From Hamadaea sp. (GTDB lineage: Bacteria; Actinomycetota; Actinomycetes; Mycobacteriales; Micromonosporaceae), in contig NZ_JABFVK010000037.1 of assembly GCF_013362815.1 (NCBI RefSeq), positions 1 to 64,000 of the forward strand: a stretch of 64,000 nt of DNA. The letters are read 5' to 3'. Shown in pieces: positions 16,582 to 24,902 of the stretch (position 1 is its first letter; every line of letters starts with the position of its first letter). A program made the position numbers and the translations under genes. The notes beneath the pieces were generated by a model. It made no database searches and was not told where the DNA came from. It was given only the letters and a program-made list of their open reading frames with translations.

Positions 16582-17583
16582 ATGACGAACCCTCAGGACA
16601 ACCAGCCCGGGCCGGAGCAGCCGGACGAGGCCGATTCCGCGCGTACGGACGCGGACGCTCCGGCGTCCTCCGGCGATGTCCGGGGCGGCTTTCGCGGCGA
16701 CTTCGACGCGGAGCAGACCATCCGGCTCGACCGGCCCACCGACGACGATGACGATGAAGACATCGACGCGGATTCGGCTGACGCCACGGCTTCGTCCACG
16801 GGCGTTGCTGCTGAGGACGACGCACCCGAGGACCAGGCCGAGGCCGAGCCGACGGTCGGGCCGGCCCCGGCAGCGGAGTCAGGTGCGAAGAAGCCCGCAG
16901 TGAAGGTGTCGGCCGCGACGATCGTCATCGCCGTGCTCGTCGGGCTGCTCGGCTTCGCCCTCATCGTGCAGGTACGCGGAACCTCGGAGGACTCGACGCT
17001 GGCGTCGGCCCGAACCGACGACCTCGTCCGGATCCTGTCCGATCTGGACTCCAACGAGAACCGCGTACGCCAGGAGATCGCCGACCTGGAGCAGCTGAAA
17101 CGCGAGCTGACCGCCGGTAGTGAGAGTGCCGACGCCGCTCGCACGGCGGCCGAGCAGCGCGCCGACGAGCTGGGCATCCTGGCGGGAACGCTGCCCGCCG
17201 AGGGAACCGGGCTCACCGTACGCTTCTCCGGCCAGATCCGGGCCTCCCGGATTCTGGACGCCGTCGAGGAACTCCGGAACGCCGGGGCCGAGGCGATGCA
17301 GATCAGCAGCGGCGGCGGGCAGGCCGTACGCATCATCGTCTCGACGTACTTTCAGGACGCGGACGGTGGCCTGAACGTGGGCGGGACGAAGCTGACCGGC
17401 CCGTACACGATCACCGTCATCGGCGACCCCGCGACGATGAAGACCGCGCTCAACATTCCGGGCGGGGTGGTGGCGACGGTCAGTAGCGACGGCGGTAACG
17501 TGATCGTCGAAGATCCGGGCAAGGTCACCGTGTCCGCGCTCGCCGCGGAACCGGACCTGCAGTACGCGCAGCCCGCCTCCTGA
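16582..17583 (+). CDS. DUF881 family membrane-anchored protein (second copy)
   Basis: A 333-residue protein. A long acidic, disordered N-terminus (residues 1-100, with DDDDDEDIDADS) precedes one transmembrane helix (ATIVIAVLVGLLGFALIVQV), a coiled coil (VRQEIADLEQLKRELT) and the DUF881 domain (GLTVRFSG, DAVEELRNAGAEAMQISS, GPYTITVIGDP). The acidic tail is absent from the first copy. Position equals Rv1825. Start ATG 16582 follows TAGGAGGCGG. Confidence 0.88.
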   Translation: MTNPQDNQPGPEQPDEADSARTDADAPASSGDVRGGFRGDFDAEQTIRLDRPTDDDDDEDIDADSADATASSTGVAAEDDAPEDQAEAEPTVGPAPAAESGAKKPAVKVSAATIVIAVLVGLLGFALIVQVRGTSEDSTLASARTDDLVRILSDLDSNENRVRQEIADLEQLKRELTAGSESADAARTAAEQRADELGILAGTLPAEGTGLTVRFSGQIRASRILDAVEELRNAGAEAMQISSGGGQAVRIIVSTYFQDADGGLNVGGTKLTGPYTITVIGDPATMKTALNIPGGVVATVSSDGGNVIVEDPGKVTVSALAAEPDLQYAQPAS

Positions 17584-17625
17584 CCGGGGGCGGACCGGCG
17601 GTAGACGATGGAAGAGGAGCAGCCG

Positions 17626-18003
17626 TTGATTCCCGAGAATCTGCGCTACACCGCGGAGCACGAGTGGGTGGCCGTGGGCGCCGATCCGGTGCGGGTGGGC
17701 ATCACCGACTTCGCGCAGGACGCGCTCGGCGACATCGTCTACGTTCAGCTGCCCGAGCCCGGCACGACCGTCGCCGCGGGAGACGCGTTCGGCGAGGTCG
17801 AGTCGACCAAGAGCGTCTCCGAGATCTACGCCCCGGTCAGCGGGGTCGTGGTCGCCCGCAACGAGGCACTGGGCGACTCGCCCGACCTGATCAACACCGA
17901 CCCGTACGGCGAGGGCTGGCTGGTCGAGCTGGAGCCGAGCGACCCGGCGGCGCTCACCTCCCTGCTCGACGCGGACGGCTACCGCAAGCTCACCGAGAGC
18001 TGA
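17626..18003 (+). CDS. gcvH: Glycine cleavage system H protein
   Basis: A 125-residue lipoyl carrier that shuttles the aminomethyl group between the P, T and L proteins of glycine cleavage. The sequence ENLRYTAEHEWV, then ESTKSVSEIYAP with lipoylated Lys62, and DPYGEGWLVEL are diagnostic. I start at TTG 17626, where GAGGAG stands 6 nt upstream and where H proteins usually begin; an in-frame ATG at 17608 would add six residues. gcvP is 9 kb downstream; gcvT is not in the window. Confidence 0.94.
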   Translation: MIPENLRYTAEHEWVAVGADPVRVGITDFAQDALGDIVYVQLPEPGTTVAAGDAFGEVESTKSVSEIYAPVSGVVVARNEALGDSPDLINTDPYGEGWLVELEPSDPAALTSLLDADGYRKLTES

Positions 18004-18113
18004 ACTGCCCGCGCGTCCGGTTGACCCTTTCTTCCCTGGCTGGCTACGCTCGCACAACCGATCGCCCGAGGGCCGAGGCCCGCGGGCGTAGCCGCCATCG
18101 CACCGTAAGACCC

Positions 18114-18138
18114 GCTGTACTCCCAGATCGTGTACAGC
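18114..18138. promoter_or_regulatory. Short inverted repeat upstream of garA
   Basis: GCTGTAC (18114-18120) and GTACAGC (18132-18138) flank 11 bases, 34 bp before the garA start. It could be an operator or a small hairpin; no regulator is inferred. Confidence 0.3.
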
Positions 18139-18171
18139 CAGTTACTGACGACGAAATCGTGAGGTGGTCCG

Positions 18172-18612
18172 ATGACCCGCCCCGGCGACGAGTTCCCCCC
18201 GCTCGATGTCACGTCGACCCTGCACCTCGGCTCGCTGGACGAGGTGCTCGAGGGTCCCGACTCCGACGTCGTGCCCGGCCGGGTCTCCGGGCAGCTGCCG
18301 GCCGGGATGGCCTTGCTCGTGGTGCGGCGCGGTCCGAACGCGGGCGCTCGGTTCCTGCTCGACCATGACGTGACCACCAGTGGACGGCACCCCGACAGCG
18401 ACATCTTCCTCGACGACGTGACCGTCTCGCGGCGGCACGCCGAGTTCCACCGCGAGGGTTCCACCTTCACCGTCCGGGACGTGGGCAGCCTCAACGGCAC
18501 CTACGTCAACCGGGAGCGGGTCGAGTCGGCCACCCTCAACAACGGTGACGAGGTCCAGATCGGCAAGTTCCGGCTGGTCTACATCGCGGGGCCCCGCCCC
18601 GAGGAGTCGTGA
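18172..18612 (+). CDS. garA: GarA/OdhI-like FHA domain signalling protein
   Basis: A 146-residue cytoplasmic protein. The FHA domain (about 46-140) has the phosphopeptide-binding residues Gly71-Arg72, Ser86, His89 and Asn108-Gly109. An N-terminal TST at 14-16 matches the place where GarA and OdhI are phosphorylated by PknB/PknG. In those proteins the unphosphorylated form inhibits 2-oxoglutarate dehydrogenase and activates glutamate synthase, setting 2-oxoglutarate use. Gene order (gcvH, garA, MerR) equals Rv1826-Rv1828. Kinase control here is inferred by homology. Confidence 0.92.
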   Translation: MTRPGDEFPPLDVTSTLHLGSLDEVLEGPDSDVVPGRVSGQLPAGMALLVVRRGPNAGARFLLDHDVTTSGRHPDSDIFLDDVTVSRRHAEFHREGSTFTVRDVGSLNGTYVNRERVESATLNNGDEVQIGKFRLVYIAGPRPEES

Positions 18613-19409
18613 CGCTGTCCGAACGGGCCGCGTCGCCCGGCGACCGGGCGGGCGCGGCGGAGGGCCGCGCCCGCGCCGACGCGCAGCCGCTGTTCAGCAT
18701 CGGTGAGGTGCTGGCCGAGCTGCGGGCCGAGTTTCCGGACACGACCATCTCCAAGCTGCGTTTCCTGGAGAGCGAAGGGCTGGTCGAGCCGCAGCGCACG
18801 CCGTCGGGCTACCGGAAGTACTCGCGGGCCGACGTCCAGCGCCTGCGCTTCGTCCTGACCGCCCAGCGGGATCAGTATCTTCCGCTGCGGGTGATCCGGG
18901 AGCAGCTGGCCGAGGGCGGCGACGACCTCGTCGAGGCGTCCGCGCGGCCGAACCTGGTCGCCCTCGGCCCCGACGACGCGCCCCCGATGCCCGCAGCGCC
19001 GCCGGTCGTGGTGGCGTCGCAGCCCCGGGAGACCGTCTCGGTGCGGCTGACCGCCGCCGAGTTGGGCGACCGCGCCGGGCTGACGACCGGCCAGCTGCGC
19101 GATCTCGAACAGCACGGGCTGATCACGCCGGACGCCGGTGGCCGTTACGACGCCGACGCGCTGGCGATCGCCGAAGTCGCCGCGGCGTTCGCGGAGCACG
19201 GCGTACAAGCGCGTCATCTGCGGGCCTGGCGTGCGGCCGCAGACCGCGAGGTAGGCCTGATCGCCGCCCTGGTCGCGCCGTTGTTGCGGCATCCGGATCC
19301 GAGTGCGCAGGCGCGCGCGGCCGAGTCGGTACGCGAGCTGACAGTGCTGTCGCAGCGCCTCCACGCCGCACTGGTACGCGTGGGCCTGCGCACCACGCCC
19401 GGCCAGTGA
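18609..19409 (+). CDS. MerR family regulator (FtsR-like)
   Basis: A 266-residue regulator with an N-terminal MerR winged helix (FSIGEVLAELRAEFPDTTIS, LRFLESEGLVEPQRTPSGYR) and a second DNA-binding-like region (LTAAELGDRAGLTTGQLRDL) after a Pro/Ala linker. No metal-binding cysteines are present. By position and sequence it matches Rv1828 and corynebacterial FtsR, an activator of ftsZ; that role is carried over by homology. GTG 18609 overlaps the garA stop, so the two are coupled. Confidence 0.87.
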   Translation: MTLSERAASPGDRAGAAEGRARADAQPLFSIGEVLAELRAEFPDTTISKLRFLESEGLVEPQRTPSGYRKYSRADVQRLRFVLTAQRDQYLPLRVIREQLAEGGDDLVEASARPNLVALGPDDAPPMPAAPPVVVASQPRETVSVRLTAAELGDRAGLTTGQLRDLEQHGLITPDAGGRYDADALAIAEVAAAFAEHGVQARHLRAWRAAADREVGLIAALVAPLLRHPDPSAQARAAESVRELTVLSQRLHAALVRVGLRTTPGQ

Positions 19410-19517
19410 GATGCGTGTACGGTGGGTGTGAGGTGAACGAGGCGGTGCTGCCCGCCGGTCCGGTCGAGCCCGGTTCGAGTGGTGCGGCGGGCCTGCGCCG
19501 GAGAGAGGGAGGCGACG

Positions 19518-19985
19518 GTGCGTGAGCTGAGCGTGGTCGGGGTTCGGGTCGAGCTGCCCACCAACCAGCCGATCGTGCTGCTGCGCGAGGTCGATGGCGA
19601 CCGGTACCTGCCGATCTGGATCGGTGCGGTGGAGGCGACCGCCATCGCCTACGAGCAGCAGGGCGTCAAACCCCAGCGTCCGCTGACCCACGACCTCATG
19701 CGAGACGTCCTGCAGGCGCTGTCGGCGCCGCTCTCGGCGGTCGAGATCACCGACCTGCGCGACAGCATCTACTTCGCGGATCTGCTCTTCTCCGACGGCG
19801 CGGTCCGGGTGTCCGGCCGCCCCAGCGACGCCATCGCGCTCGCCCTGCGGGTCGGCGCGCCGATCCGGTGCGCCGAGTCGGTCCTGGACGAGGCGGGGAT
19901 CATCATCCCCGACGAGCAGGAGGACGAGGTCGAGAAGTTCCGGGAGTTCCTCGAGCAGGTCACCCCGGAGGACTTCGCCAGCTAG
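19518..19985 (+). CDS. Bifunctional nuclease family (DUF151) protein
   Basis: A 155-residue protein of the BFN/DUF151 family: VVGVRVELPTNQPIVLLRE, LPIWIGAVEATAI, DSIYFADLLF and RPSDAIALALRVGAPI are all diagnostic. Plant members have DNase/RNase activity and thermophile structures are known; the actinobacterial role (Rv1829) is undefined. GTG 19518 follows GAGAGAGGGAGG. It lies between the two MerR genes. Confidence 0.9.
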   Translation: MRELSVVGVRVELPTNQPIVLLREVDGDRYLPIWIGAVEATAIAYEQQGVKPQRPLTHDLMRDVLQALSAPLSAVEITDLRDSIYFADLLFSDGAVRVSGRPSDAIALALRVGAPIRCAESVLDEAGIIIPDEQEDEVEKFREFLEQVTPEDFAS

Positions 19986-20074
19986 CCGGCGATCCGGCCG
20001 CACGGCACGCCGTCGCGGATACCTCTTTCGCGGCGTGTCCGCGTGTTGCCTCCACCCTGCACCCGGCCCTGCGC

Positions 20075-20080
20075 TATAGG
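20075..20080 (+). promoter_or_regulatory. Candidate -10 element before the second MerR gene
   Basis: TATAGG in a GC-rich intergenic region, 105 bp before the start at 20185. No convincing -35 is seen at the normal distance. Confidence 0.3.
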
Positions 20081-20184
20081 GTGACAGATGTCGGATCTGG
20101 CACCGGCGCTCTCCACCGCGAGCCTCTGCGCGAGCGGGCGCTGAGCTGCGTGCTTACCGGCGCCGCGGAGGTGGAGGTATTCCC

Positions 20185-20760
20185 ATGGAGCCTTACAGCG
20201 CAGACCAGGCGACACTGGCGGAGGCGATCCTGCCGGAGCCGACGGTCGGCTACCGAGGGGTGACGGCGTGCCACGCCGTGGGGATCAGCTACCGGCAGAT
20301 CGACTACTGGGCGCGTACCGGGCTCGTCTCGCCGAGCATCCGTGACGCTTCGGGTTCCGGCACCCAGCGGCTGTACTCCTTCCGGGACCTCGTAGTCCTC
20401 AAAGTCGTCAAACGACTACTCGACGCCGGGGTTTCGCTCCAGAACATCCGCAAGGCGATCGAGACGCTCCGCTCGCACGGCGTCGAGGACCTCGCGGGCA
20501 TAACCCTGATCTCCGACGGCACGACGGTGTACGAGTGCCGCTCGGCCGAAGAGGTCGTCGACCTGCTGCAAGGCGGTCAAGGAGTGTTCGGCATCGCGAT
20601 CGGCGGCGCATTCAAGGAGATCCAGGGCTCGCTGTCGATGCTGCCGGGGGAGCGGGCCGTTCCCGAGGAGGAGACCGGCGAACCCGCCCCGGTCATCGAG
20701 GCCCCGTTCGGCGTCACGGACGAACTGGCCGCTCGGCGGGCCCGCCGTCGGGCTTCCTGA
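20185..20760 (+). CDS. MerR family regulator (Rv1830/ResR-McdR-like)
   Basis: A 191-residue regulator. The MerR helix-turn-helix is ISYRQIDYWARTGLVSPSIR with GSGTQRLYSFRDL, followed by a dimerisation helix (RLLDAGVSLQNIRKAIETL) and a C-terminal region ending in Arg/Ala-rich sequence. It matches Rv1830, linked in mycobacteria to cell division and growth control; that function is inference here. GGAGGTGGAGG precedes ATG 20185. In M. tuberculosis gcvB follows closely; here about 6 kb of other genes intervene. Confidence 0.88.
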   Translation: MEPYSADQATLAEAILPEPTVGYRGVTACHAVGISYRQIDYWARTGLVSPSIRDASGSGTQRLYSFRDLVVLKVVKRLLDAGVSLQNIRKAIETLRSHGVEDLAGITLISDGTTVYECRSAEEVVDLLQGGQGVFGIAIGGAFKEIQGSLSMLPGERAVPEEETGEPAPVIEAPFGVTDELAARRARRRAS

Positions 20761-20775
20761 CTTCGCTCGCTCTGC

Positions 20776-20866
20776 GCGCTGCTTGTTCGCGCTGCTTGTT
20801 CGCGCTGCTTGTTCGCGCTGCTTGTTCGCGCTGCTTGTTCGCGCTGCTTGTTCGCGCTGCTTGTTC
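20776..20866. repeat. Seven perfect tandem copies of a 13-bp unit
   Basis: GCGCTGCTTGTTC is repeated seven times without error from 20776 to 20866, starting 15 bp after the MerR stop. The unit length is not a multiple of three, so it is not built as a protein repeat; any frame across it gives a 13-residue artefact. Such arrays vary in copy number by slippage. Confidence 0.97.
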
Positions 20867-20930
20867 GCGCGATCCCGGGATAACGTGCCTTCGGCGGCGC
20901 GCAAAGCCGCAACTTCCCGGGATAAGTCGC
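20867..20930. repeat. GTTATCCCGGGATA-type palindromic repeats, copy 2
   Basis: GATCCCGGGATAACG (20871-20885) and TTCCCGGGATAAG (20914-20926) directly follow the 13-bp array. They share the CCCGGGATAA core with elements near 12400 and 61800. With the array they fill most of the 319-bp gap 20761-21079; the remainder holds only the promoter of the next gene. Confidence 0.6.
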
Positions 20931-21079
20931 AGCCTCGCGTAGCCAGCCGCGCCTACGCGGCCGGGGCGTCGTGAATACGTGCGGAATACATCCGGGCGGG
21001 GCCGCCGACAATGCTGATCTTGCGCTGATCCCGACTCTCCAGTGAGATAGAGCCATCTATCGAAACTGGGGAGGTTCCC

Positions 21080-22681
21080 ATGCTCCGACTTCGACGCCTG
21101 CTGACCGCGGGCCTCGTGGTGGGCCTGGTGCTCGCGCCGATGCCGGCCGCCGCGGACACACCGCCGGCCGAGTTCGGCACCGACTGGCACGATCCGCTCA
21201 CCGCCGACCCGCCGATCGCCACGCCGCCGACGAAGTCGTGCCGCGTACAGATCATCGACGCGCACTTCCAGGACTTCACGCCGTACGAGGGGAACTTCGC
21301 GCCGCCCGCTGACTGCGCCGGCCCGTGGGCGAAGGTAGTGCTCAGCTTGGACGGGCAGGTCGCCGGCCGGCAGTTCGACCGGCTCGGGTACCTGAACATC
21401 GGCGGGGTCACCGTCTTCAAGACGTCCACTCCGGAACCGTCGCCGGCCGGGATCGCCTGGCACGTCGAGAAGGACGTCACGGGGTACGCGTCGCTGTTCG
21501 GGCGGGCGCAACCGGTCGAGTCGCTCATCGGCAACGTCGTCAACGACACCTACACCGGGGTGCTGCACGTCCAGGCGTACCTGACGTTCTACACCGCCGA
21601 CGCGCGGCATCCAGCGCCGAGCGACGGCGCGGACGACGTGTTCGGGCTGGCGAACGTGCATGCTGACGGGACCGCACGGGTCGGCGGGCTGACCGTCGCG
21701 CCGAACACCGAGCGTCTGGTCGCCGAGGTCTACGCGACCGGTTCCGGTGGCGGCTGCGAAGAGTTCTGGTACCTCACCGCGCCGCCCGAGTCGGGCTACT
21801 CCTGCCCGGCCGACCACGGCCCGTATCGCGAGGTCCAGATCAGCGTCGACGGCGTCCTGGCGGGCATCGCCGCGCCCTACCCGCACATTTACACCGGCGG
21901 CTGGTCCAACCCGTTCCTCTGGTACGTCGTGCCCGCGCCGCGCGCCTTCGACATCCAGCCGATCCGCTACGACCTCAGCCCGTTCGCGGGCCTGCTCACC
22001 GACGGGCGCGAGCACACCGTGTCGGTCACCGTCACCGGGGTGCCGGCCGGGCAGTCCGGCTGGGACGTCCCGGTCACCCTCCTCGGGTGGCGTGACCACG
22101 GATCGGCGCAGGTCACCGGGTCGCTCACGCGGTCCGTCGCGTCGCCGCTCACCAACACCAGCGTGTACGCCGACGGCAGCGAGTCGGATTCGGTGACGAC
22201 GAACGGAGCGCACCGGTTGACCGTCAGCGGCTACGTGAACACCTCGCACGGGAAGGTCACGACGACGGTCGCCCGCGACGTGTCGAACACCTCGACACAC
22301 CGCTGGGGTCCGGAGGAGAACCCGGACGCGTTGACGGCCGAGTGGACCGACCGGGAGGTCGTGACGGTCGTCGGGCCGCGTACGCACGACGTGCGCCTCG
22401 CCGACCGCCGGTACGCCGTCGACGGCGCGATCACGGTGGACGACGCGAACCGGCTCACCACCACGATCTCCCTGACCGACGCGGCCACGCTCCTGTCCGA
22501 CGGCACGCCGACGCAGCTGGAGAACGCGTACTCCGGGACGGCGAGCTGGACGCTCGGCGTACCGCGGGAGGAGCGGCACGCCACCGCGACGACCACCCAG
22601 CACTGCACGGTCGCCGGCCCAGGCCAGCACTACGACCGTACGGTGACCGCCGTGAACGGAACGTTGACCTTAGGCGGTTAA
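21080..22681 (+). CDS. Secreted PNGase A-like peptide N-glycosidase
   Basis: A 533-residue exported protein with a signal peptide (LRRLLTAGLVVGLVLAPMPAAA). The body resembles peptide-N4-(N-acetyl-beta-glucosaminyl)asparagine amidase A: CRVQIIDAHFQDF, IAWHVEKDVTGYASLF, GNVVNDTYTGVLHVQAYLTFY and GGCEEFWYLTAP. PNGase A enzymes release N-glycans from glycopeptides, including plant glycans with core alpha-1,3-fucose. Combined with the fucosidase and galactosidase this suggests glycoprotein feeding. GGGGAGG precedes ATG 21080; an imperfect GATAG-CTATC repeat lies just before it. Confidence 0.82.
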   Translation: MLRLRRLLTAGLVVGLVLAPMPAAADTPPAEFGTDWHDPLTADPPIATPPTKSCRVQIIDAHFQDFTPYEGNFAPPADCAGPWAKVVLSLDGQVAGRQFDRLGYLNIGGVTVFKTSTPEPSPAGIAWHVEKDVTGYASLFGRAQPVESLIGNVVNDTYTGVLHVQAYLTFYTADARHPAPSDGADDVFGLANVHADGTARVGGLTVAPNTERLVAEVYATGSGGGCEEFWYLTAPPESGYSCPADHGPYREVQISVDGVLAGIAAPYPHIYTGGWSNPFLWYVVPAPRAFDIQPIRYDLSPFAGLLTDGREHTVSVTVTGVPAGQSGWDVPVTLLGWRDHGSAQVTGSLTRSVASPLTNTSVYADGSESDSVTTNGAHRLTVSGYVNTSHGKVTTTVARDVSNTSTHRWGPEENPDALTAEWTDREVVTVVGPRTHDVRLADRRYAVDGAITVDDANRLTTTISLTDAATLLSDGTPTQLENAYSGTASWTLGVPREERHATATTTQHCTVAGPGQHYDRTVTAVNGTLTLGG

Positions 22682-22773
22682 TCGTCGGGCATGCATGGGT
22701 GCCCGCGCTGACCGCCGTGAACGGAACGTTGACCTTAGGCCGGTAATCGTCGGGCATGCATTATCGTCTCCGC
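22644..22773 (+). repeat. 65-bp tandem duplication spanning a gene end and the next promoter
   Basis: 22644-22696 and 22709-22761 are 53-base direct copies with two mismatches, 65 bases apart, and the last 12 bases of each unit are diverged. The first copy holds the last ten codons of the PNGase gene; the second copy has no gene role but leads straight into the TATCGT -10 (22762-22767) of the mannosyltransferase. Confidence 0.9.
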
Positions 22774-24075
22774 ATGCCCGACGAAACGCTGGCGCTGGAG
22801 GGCGCTTCGCCCGCCGTCCGTTCGGCGATCCCGGCCCAGGTCACCGAGGACGCCGCGCCCTCCGGCACCGCCGACGGCGAGCATGCCGCTCCGCCGCTGG
22901 GCGAGCCGTCCGCGCGGGAGCGCTGGCGGCAGTCGTTCATCGTGGGCTTCTGGACCTGGTTGTCCGGTCTGGCGCTGTACGCCTTGGCCACCTTCGCGGC
23001 GTGGGTGCCGTTCGAGGGGGTGGCGGCGAAGGCCGGCGACCCGCCAGACACCGTGTCGTCGGCGCTGGACGCCTGGAACCGGTGGGACACCACCTGGTAC
23101 TTGATCATCGCGGACACCGGGTACCACTGGGACACCCGGGCGACCGCCTTCTGGCCGCTCTATCCGCTCGCCGTACGCGCGGCGAACGCGGTCCTGCCGG
23201 GCGGCTCGTTCGGCGCCGGGCTGGCTGTGTCGATGGTGTGCTGCCTGGCCGCGCTCGTCCTGATGCATCGGCTGACCGCCGACGCGCTGGACGAGCAGCA
23301 CGCCCGGCGGGCGGCCTTCTACCTGCTCGCCTTCCCGACCGGGTTCTACCTCGTGGCCGCGTACAACGAGTCGATGTTCATCGCGCTCGCGATCGGCTCG
23401 CTCTACTGCATGCGCCGGGGCCACTGGTGGATCGCCGGCGCGCTCGCCGGGCTCGCCGGTGCGACCCGGATGGTCGGTGTGCTGCTGGGTGCTGCCTTCG
23501 TCTACGAATACCTGCGGCAATGCGGTTGGTCGGTACGCCGTGTCCGGGCGGACGTGTTGTCGATCCTGCTCGTCCCGGCCGGGCTGGCGGCGTACATGTT
23601 CTACCTGTATCGCAGCTTCGGCAGCGCCACGCACTTCCTGGATTCGCAGAAGGCCTGGTTCCACGACGGCTACCAGGCTCCGTGGACCACGATCGGCCAG
23701 GTCGCGAAGATGATCCACGACTGGACGCCGATGTTCTCCGGGGACAACTTCCGCAATGTGGCCAACTTGGGGACCGCGTTGCTGATGATCGCGCTGCTGA
23801 CTTTGGCACTCATCGGACCCTGGAAACTCGGGCCCGGCGACCGCTACCTGGTGATCTTCGCGGCGATCACCCTGATGCTGCCGCTGATCAGCCCGATCCA
23901 CTCGCACTACCCGCTGAGTTCGCTCTGGCGCTACAGCTTGGAGTGCACGGCCGCGTTCCTCGTGCTGGCGAGGATGGGCCGCAATTCCACCTTCGACCGG
24001 TTCTTCACCATGGGTGCTGTCGGCCTGCAAGGTGTCATGATCATCGTGTTCCTGCAGAACAACTTCGTCGCCTGA
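22774..24075 (+). CDS. Mannosyltransferase, PIG-V-like (GT-C fold)
   Basis: A 433-residue multi-pass membrane glycosyltransferase with about eight to ten helices. RWDTTWYLIIADTGY, FWPLYPLAVRAAN, FYLLAFPTGFYLVAAYNESMF and LAGLAGATRMVGVLL follow the PIG-V/GPI mannosyltransferase II pattern, which uses polyprenyl-phosphate mannose. Actinobacterial relatives may mannosylate proteins or glycolipids; the acceptor is unknown. I start at ATG 22774 because TATCGT (22762-22767) lies 6 nt upstream; an ATG at 22756 would place the -10 inside the gene. Confidence 0.83.
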   Translation: MPDETLALEGASPAVRSAIPAQVTEDAAPSGTADGEHAAPPLGEPSARERWRQSFIVGFWTWLSGLALYALATFAAWVPFEGVAAKAGDPPDTVSSALDAWNRWDTTWYLIIADTGYHWDTRATAFWPLYPLAVRAANAVLPGGSFGAGLAVSMVCCLAALVLMHRLTADALDEQHARRAAFYLLAFPTGFYLVAAYNESMFIALAIGSLYCMRRGHWWIAGALAGLAGATRMVGVLLGAAFVYEYLRQCGWSVRRVRADVLSILLVPAGLAAYMFYLYRSFGSATHFLDSQKAWFHDGYQAPWTTIGQVAKMIHDWTPMFSGDNFRNVANLGTALLMIALLTLALIGPWKLGPGDRYLVIFAAITLMLPLISPIHSHYPLSSLWRYSLECTAAFLVLARMGRNSTFDRFFTMGAVGLQGVMIIVFLQNNFVA

Positions 24076-24126
24076 GTCATTGCCGACCCGGCAACCATCT
24101 GGCGGGCGTACGCCATCCTGAAGGGT

Positions 24127-24795
24127 GTGAAGATCCCTTGGCGGTTGGTACGCCGCACTCTGCTGATCGCCGGCGTGGCCGGTGTCGTGACGGTGGCGGC
24201 CAGCCAGCTCTGGATTCGCGGGGCCAGCCGCGGTCACGTGTACGCCGAAAGCGACGTCCCGGCCCGGCCGGTGGCGTTGGTGCTGGGCGCCCAGGTCGAT
24301 CCGGACGGGAGTCCGTCGGGCTTCCTCGTCGCCCGGCTCGCGGAAGCCAAACGCCTCTACGACGCCGGCAAGGTGGCGGCCATCCTGGTCTCCGGTGACC
24401 ACGGCGAATGGCGGTACGACGAGCCGGGCCACATGCAGCAGTGGCTCCTGGCGAACGGAGTCCCCGCGGACAAGGTCGTGGCCGACTACGCGGGCTTCGA
24501 TACCTACGACTCGTGCCAGCGGGCCGTACGCGTCTTCGGCGTCGACGCCGCGATCGTGGTGACCCAGAGCTTCCACATCCAGCGGGCGGTCACCCTGTGC
24601 CGGGAGGCCGGCATGGACGCCGTCGGCGTCGGCGACGACAGCGCCCGGCAGTGGCGGCTGCAATGGGATCGGGCGACCGTGCGGGAGCAGGGTGCATACG
24701 TCAAGGCGGTGCTGGACGTGGTGAGCCGGCGGGACCCGGTCTACCTCGGCCCGCACGAGACCGGGGTGGAGCGGGCCGTCGCCGCCTCCCGCTGA
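24127..24795 (+). CDS. SanA/YdcF-like DUF218 membrane protein
   Basis: A 222-residue protein with an N-terminal membrane anchor (LLIAGVAGVVTVAASQLWI) and a DUF218 domain: ALVLGAQV, RLAEAKRLYDAGKVAAILVSGD, DTYDSCQRAVRVFGV and VTQSFHIQRAVTLCREAGM. SanA proteins affect envelope permeability and vancomycin entry in enterobacteria. GAAGG overlaps the GTG start at 24127. Cotranscription with the mannosyltransferase 51 bp upstream is possible. Confidence 0.87.
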   Translation: MKIPWRLVRRTLLIAGVAGVVTVAASQLWIRGASRGHVYAESDVPARPVALVLGAQVDPDGSPSGFLVARLAEAKRLYDAGKVAAILVSGDHGEWRYDEPGHMQQWLLANGVPADKVVADYAGFDTYDSCQRAVRVFGVDAAIVVTQSFHIQRAVTLCREAGMDAVGVGDDSARQWRLQWDRATVREQGAYVKAVLDVVSRRDPVYLGPHETGVERAVAASR

Positions 24796-24825
24796 CCCGA
24801 GCCCGCTGCTCGGGCCCGCGCTGGA

Positions 24826-24887
24826 CGCTGGATCAGGGTTCCGGGTCGAATCTTGAGGCAAATTCGACCGCGAACCCTGATCCAGCG
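24826..24887. terminator. GCTGGATCAGGGTTC-family hairpin, copy 1
   Basis: Arms 24826-24851 and 24862-24887 (26 bp, two mismatches) enclose a 10-nt loop between convergent genes, so it can terminate both. The left arm matches the hairpin at 59831 over at least 25 bases. Confidence 0.75.
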
Positions 24888-24902
24888 AGGAAAGCCGCGA
24901 AC

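Noticed and set aside
20776-20866. Possible CRISPR array
   Set aside because: Unit is 13 bp with no spacers and no cas genes.
20714-21056. Repeat peptide (SANKQREQAARTS) on the minus strand
   Set aside because: It is the translation of the 13-bp DNA array; the unit is not a multiple of three, so the same peptide appears in all frames.
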